A stretch of DNA of 64,000 bases, taken from assembly GCA_016699405.1 (NCBI GenBank), contig CP064972.1:1302001-1366000 (forward strand). The letters run 5' to 3'. This stretch comes from Holophagales bacterium. Its GTDB lineage: Bacteria > Acidobacteriota > Thermoanaerobaculia > Multivoradales > JAGPDF01. This document shows, in pieces, positions 61,057 through 64,000 of the stretch; the first letter of the stretch is position 1, and each line of letters starts with the position of its first letter. Under the pieces are notes generated by a model, which made no database searches, was not told the DNA's origin, and saw nothing but the letters and a program-made list of their open reading frames with translations. The position numbers and the translations under genes were made by a program.

Positions 61057-61568
61057 ACCTATCGGTCTGGAGTCTGGCGCCGTCGAGCTCTTCAATTACC
61101 AGAAGGCGGTCATGGCATTCAACGGCATTCAGCGTCCGAAGCGCTCTTCGTAAGCAAGGCGCCGATAGAAGGCCGCAGCGAGAACGGTCGCGGCCGCGAC
61201 CGCGAGGAGGGCGAACGAGTCGTGAACGCCGGTCGGAGGGGTGCGTACCAGGAGGCCGATCGCGCTGGTGAAGAGGAGCAAGAAGTAGGCGGCCTCGATG
61301 GACCAGATGAGGACGAAGAGACGATTGGTCCACTTCATTCGGTAGCCTCGCCGAGACCGGCGAGGGAGCTTCTCGCTCGTGATCCGGCGCAGTGTACGGG
61401 CCAGAGCTCTCCAGCCCTTGAGCGACAGCGAGTCGAGATCCCGAGCGACTTCGCGGCCAGTGTGTTTCAGTAGGAGCGGCAGCTTGTCGAGGACCTTGTC
61501 GAGGATCGCGAACATCAGGACCTCCTTTCGTTGCACCGACTCTACGTCGTGTCAGGCGGCGTGGGCGC
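61057..61568. repeat. Long direct repeat, copy 2
   Basis: Matches 49961-50462 over its whole length, with a 10-nt insertion near position 61122-61132 and scattered substitutions. It ends exactly where an 11-bp tandem repeat begins. Divergence shows the duplication is not recent. Confidence 0.85.
61129..61515 (-). CDS. Small membrane protein of unknown function, copy 2
   Basis: 128 aa from the ATG at 61515, with a strong Shine-Dalgarno (AAAGGAGGT). Same layout as copy 1: basic amphipathic N-terminus, then membrane helices NRLFVLIWSIEAAYFLLLFT and DSFALLAVAAATVLAAAFYR. Substitutions relative to copy 1 (V/I, A/V, K/T, FT/SS, AA/IT) keep hydropathy, and both frames are open. Function unknown. 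Confidence 0.65.
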   Translation of the reverse strand: MFAILDKVLDKLPLLLKHTGREVARDLDSLSLKGWRALARTLRRITSEKLPRRSRRGYRMKWTNRLFVLIWSIEAAYFLLLFTSAIGLLVRTPPTGVHDSFALLAVAAATVLAAAFYRRLAYEERFGR

Positions 61569-61608
61569 TGAAGAGGCGCTGAAGAGGCGCTGAAGAGGTG
61601 CTGAAGAC
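61567..61608. repeat. 11-bp tandem repeat, nearly four units
   Basis: GCTGAAGAGGC is repeated at 61567, 61578 and 61589 (last base T) and in part at 61600. Variants of GAAGAGGTGC continue to 61635 and recur at 60771 and 63102. The whole interval 61516-61888 contains no gene that I can support; it holds these repeats and sequence of no recognised function. Confidence 0.7.
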
Positions 61609-61888
61609 GGAAGAGGTGCTGATCTGAAGAGGTGCCACCTGAGTTCCCGACCGCGGCGACTGCCCAGTGTCATCTTGATATCTCGGGCACGCGTCAGGGC
61701 TCTTCGCGCGGGAAGGTGGCGCCCTATTCGATCGTCGCCGTGAGCTCGCCGAGCTGAGAAGGTCGCGTCGCTTTCGGGCAATGCCCGTCGAAGGGCGCGA
61801 GAGGGCTCTCTTGCGCAGCCTTCGGCCCCGCAGGCAGTGGCAGTGCTTCAGATCCAGTCCTCGGAATCGAGCGAGCCTGCGCTGAGAC

Positions 61889-62821
61889 TCAGCCGCTCCG
61901 AGCGGCAACACGGAAGGGTAGCGCCGGCGGAAACGCGCCTTCGGGGAAGATAACCTCTCTCACGCCGGCGCGGAGCAGCCGCGCGGCGTGCTGGTAGGCC
62001 TCACGAAAGGCGAAGTAGGCCTTGCGCAGCGCTCGTCGGACCTCGGGTGCCACGGCATGAACCAGCGGTGCGGGAGCCTTCTTGAGTCGGTTCGGCTCGT
62101 GGTGCGGGCTCTGGCGACAGACGGCTTCCCGACCGAGTGGGGGCTTGCCGGTCTCTTCCTCGCGCTGTTCGCCCCAGGCCTCGATCTCCGCGATCAGGTC
62201 CCGAATGCGTGCTCGATAGGCTTCGGGGTCGAGCGACCGCCAGCAGGGGAGCGGGGCCAAGGTCAGCGTTTCCTCGAAGACATAGTCCTCCCGGTCCAAC
62301 AGGATGCCCTTCCTCCGCGCCTTCGACTCGAGCGTTCGGTCGTGCCAGTGGCCGACGACCGGCGTACCTTCGACCAAATGCCGCGCGCAGTGAGCTCCAG
62401 GCCAGTCGAGCGGCGAGGCGACGAGGCCCTCCTTGACGCCATGCGCCAGGAGATAGGCGAGCCGACCCACCTGGGCGGGCTCCTCGTCCGAGACCGGGAT
62501 CGCCTGATAGCGCCGCCCCCAGAACTTCTCACGCCATTGGACGAGCCGGCCGGCCTCTCGGGCGAGGTTGGAGTCGAGGTAGTTCATGAAGGCGGCGAGC
62601 TGGAGCGAGTCGAGGACGGAGAGCAGCAGGTGGAAGTGGTTCGAGAGGAACGCGAAGCCGATGACCTCGACCGCGTAGAGCCGCGCGGCGCGAGCGAGAA
62701 TGCCGGCGACCGTGTCGTTGAGGGGAGCCGAGGGCCGGAGCAGAAGCCGGCCCTGCAGGGTGCGGCAAGTGACCTCGACCAGCCCGCCGCCTGGGGGGAT
62801 GTAGCGTAATCTCCTCGCCAT
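61889..62821 (-). CDS. REP-associated tyrosine transposase (RAYT, IS200-like Y1 domain)
   Basis: 310 aa from the ATG at 62821 with GGGAGGC upstream. The Y1 transposase fold: RRLRYIPPGGGLVEVTCRTLQGRLLLRP, the HUH pair in SNHFHLLLSVLD, and a helix with Tyr (YLLAHGVKEGLV) supplying the nucleophile. RAYTs act on single-stranded DNA and are held responsible for spreading REP palindromes. The C-terminal third is Arg/Lys-rich and may bind DNA. Three REP-like repeats lie about 110-180 bp before its start and one 1.1 kb after its stop. No flanking terminal repeats typical of IS200 were seen, as expected for a domesticated RAYT. Confidence 0.85.
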   Translation of the reverse strand: MARRLRYIPPGGGLVEVTCRTLQGRLLLRPSAPLNDTVAGILARAARLYAVEVIGFAFLSNHFHLLLSVLDSLQLAAFMNYLDSNLAREAGRLVQWREKFWGRRYQAIPVSDEEPAQVGRLAYLLAHGVKEGLVASPLDWPGAHCARHLVEGTPVVGHWHDRTLESKARRKGILLDREDYVFEETLTLAPLPCWRSLDPEAYRARIRDLIAEIEAWGEQREEETGKPPLGREAVCRQSPHHEPNRLKKAPAPLVHAVAPEVRRALRKAYFAFREAYQHAARLLRAGVREVIFPEGAFPPALPFRVAARSG

Positions 62822-62932
62822 GCCTCCCTAAGACGAGAAGCGGGGCGGCGATCTTGCGCGAAGTGGGGCGGCGACGCCCCCTGGTTGCGCGAGAGCCACT
62901 GGCTCGTTGCAGCGAAAAAATCGGCAGCGAAA

Positions 62933-63003
62933 AAATCGGGTGGCACCCACCTGATCTGGAAATCGGGTGGCACCTGATCGGGATCGGAAAATCGGGTGGC
63001 ACC
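62933..63003 (+). repeat. Three REP-like repeats beside the RAYT gene
   Basis: AAATCGGGTGGCACC occurs at 62933, 62960 and 62989, spaced 27 and 29 bp, each followed by CACCTGATC- or TGATCGGG-like sequence. Before them GCAGCGAAAAAATCG is present twice in tandem (about 62909-62938). The inner GGTGGCACC can pair with itself. The exact reverse complement lies at 60778. Confidence 0.7.
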
Positions 63004-63051
63004 TGATCGGGGCCTCTCGCTCTAACTGGACCAGTTTTCGGGGAAGGGCTC

Positions 63052-63245
63052 AGGCTCGCCGAGGAGATCGGCGGGGCGACACAAGGGACGGCACGCAGCT
63101 CCGAAGAGGTGCCGGGCACTTTCCTGGCGAGCGAGCGGCACCTGAGCGAGGTCGTCGACGCGACGGGCGCGCCGTCCTGCCGCCAGGTGGAGACGCGCAC
63201 ACCTAGAACGCGCTCAAGCAGCGCCTGTCGGTGGCGGTCGACGCG
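63052..63245 (+). pseudogene. Decayed Rhs fragment
   Basis: Two short blocks match the rhs gene: 63052-63080 (GCCGAGGAGATCGGCGGG) corresponds to about 55838-55860, and 63131-63245 to about 55069-55184 (ERRLSDVVDATGTPSCRWVETR region). In the second block one base is lost after the ETR codons and CCTACAAC has become CCTAGAAC, giving a stop. The order of the two blocks is reversed relative to rhs. The interval 62822-63292 has no intact gene. Confidence 0.65.
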
Positions 63246-63292
63246 AGCAGATGCAGGATCGTTCAGGCACGTTTCCTCTCCGCCTGCTCGCC

Positions 63293-63727
63293 CTACCGCC
63301 AGGTGATCTCCGCGTCGGGCGGAACGCCGAGCCAGTAGGTCTTGTGGTTGATCGTGGCGCGCACCAGATAGGTGCCGGGCGGATCGCCTGGCATGCCGTC
63401 ACGGACCTCGTCGATCGACAGCTGGGTGATGCTCGCTTCCGCGAAGCCCTGCGAGCGGGTGAAATTCTCGTAGCCGTCGAGGGCTCTCTCGAGGGTGTCA
63501 CGGTCCATGTAGATGATCTTGTCGCCGTACCACCGGCAGACCGCCGTCTGGAAGTCACTCGCCTTGCCGGCGCCGGGTGCGTAGCGCGCGGCGAGTATGA
63601 ACTCGACACGCTTCTTGGCGTGCTCGCGCGGGTCGTTGCCGATTTGCAGGAGGCGGTCGCAGGCCAACGGCAGGAGCGCGACAGCAAGGATCAAGAAGTG
63701 GCGCAGCGGCTTGGCGATCGGCGGCAT
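63293..63727 (-). CDS. Lipoprotein of unknown function
   Basis: 144 aa from the ATG at 63727, with GAGGAGGAAG upstream. The N-terminus MPPIAKPLRHFLILAVALLPLAC has a clear lipobox (LPLAC, Cys23). The mature part is a small alpha/beta domain (DFQTAVCRWYGDKIIYMDRDTLERAL... GTYLVRATINHKTYWLGV) similar in size to DUF4864- or NTF2-like folds, but I cannot assign a family. It stands alone on the minus strand. Confidence 0.7.
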   Translation of the reverse strand: MPPIAKPLRHFLILAVALLPLACDRLLQIGNDPREHAKKRVEFILAARYAPGAGKASDFQTAVCRWYGDKIIYMDRDTLERALDGYENFTRSQGFAEASITQLSIDEVRDGMPGDPPGTYLVRATINHKTYWLGVPPDAEITWR

Positions 63728-63937
63728 GTCGTCTTCCTCCTCGAGAGAGCGACGGGTGGCGGCGAAGTCCCTGCGCGGGCCCCTGGCCGCGGGGATGATG
63801 TACAGATGTTAGCACTCACAGCGAAGTAACGTCGATTGCGCAAGTCGGATTCTCGGGGCGACTCGGTGACGCACCGCCCTTCGCCCGGTCCCGTGTTGGG
63901 CCGCGAGACGGGCTCTCTCGCCCCGGGCCCGCGCGCT

Positions 63938-64000
63938 TCAGGCGCCGGGTGTCTGGCTGGAGCTGGGCGGTGGGGCCGCGGGGCGGCTGCCGATGGCGAG
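63938..64000 (-). CDS. Possible C-terminal end of a further gene
   Basis: An open frame enters from the right edge and ends at TGA (63938-63940), encoding LAIGSRPAAPPPSSSQTPGA. Such Pro/Ser-rich tails are common at C-termini of genes in this genome. Too short to identify. The interval 63728-63937 holds nothing else that I recognise except an imperfect GCGAGA/TCTCGC hairpin on the minus strand side after the stop. Confidence 0.3.
   Translation of the reverse strand, partial: LAIGSRPAAPPPSSSQTPGA

Noticed and set aside
62905..63010. CRISPR-like array
   Set aside because: The repeats are only 15 bp, the intervals are themselves similar, and no cas gene is near. They fit REP-type elements better.

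Overview
The window is a GC-rich bacterial chromosome segment from an organism with two membranes: it has a FadL-like porin start, SurA-like periplasmic foldases, periplasmic FKBPs, and a MurE with the DNPR motif of meso-diaminopimelate ligases. A Ser/Thr kinase with kinesin-light-chain-type TPRs, an IPTL-like C-terminal sorting signal and a REP-associated transposase would fit an Acidobacteriota-like or similar environmental lineage. No rRNA or other strong marker is present, so the assignment is tentative. I recognised no tRNA, rRNA or CRISPR array.

Layout. 1-5.2 kb (minus strand): start of a FadL-like outer-membrane protein, a DsrC/TusE-like protein without the C-terminal cysteines, a sigma-54 activator, SppA, and a VCBS-repeat surface protein. 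A sigma-54 promoter and two copies of a 20-bp element lie between the activator gene and the DsrC-like gene, which suggests a self-contained local circuit. 5.3-18.7 kb: a SLOG/YpsA-like protein, a degenerate receiver-GGDEF protein, a periplasmic FKBP, two convergent MscS-family channels, a TPR protein, a polysaccharide deacetylase, a secreted unknown, adenosine deaminase and a kinase-TPR protein. 18.7-24.5 kb (minus strand): a four-gene glycan operon (nucleotide-sugar dehydrogenase, epimerase, methyltransferase, glycosyltransferase fused to a membrane domain). 24.7-28.6 kb: an FKBP, a secreted unknown and two paralogous PLP aminotransferases, one with a GntR DNA-binding domain.

28.7-48 kb (plus strand): mfd (one apparent frameshift), two SurA-like foldases, then a compact division and cell-wall cluster mraZ-rsmH-ftsL-ftsI-murE-mraY-murD-ftsW-murC-ftsQ-ftsA-ftsZ, whose genes mostly overlap or nearly touch. 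It starts at a promoter overlapped by three TGGA boxes with a 10-bp period. murF and murG are absent from their usual places; a 36-codon ORF sits exactly in the murG slot. A VanZ-like and an MgtC/DUF4010-like membrane gene follow ftsZ.

50-64 kb is an accessory region with visibly lower GC. Two ~500-bp direct repeats, each carrying a copy of the same small membrane-protein gene, enclose a type II restriction-modification module whose endonuclease gene is split by an IS3-family element, a 5'-truncated Rhs toxin gene with an HNH tip plus a SUFU-domain immunity gene, and a stand-alone PD-(D/E)XK-type nuclease. To the right lie a REP-associated tyrosine transposase with nearby REP-like repeats, a decayed Rhs fragment and a lipoprotein gene. 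The region reads as a site of repeated gain, duplication and decay of defence and competition genes.
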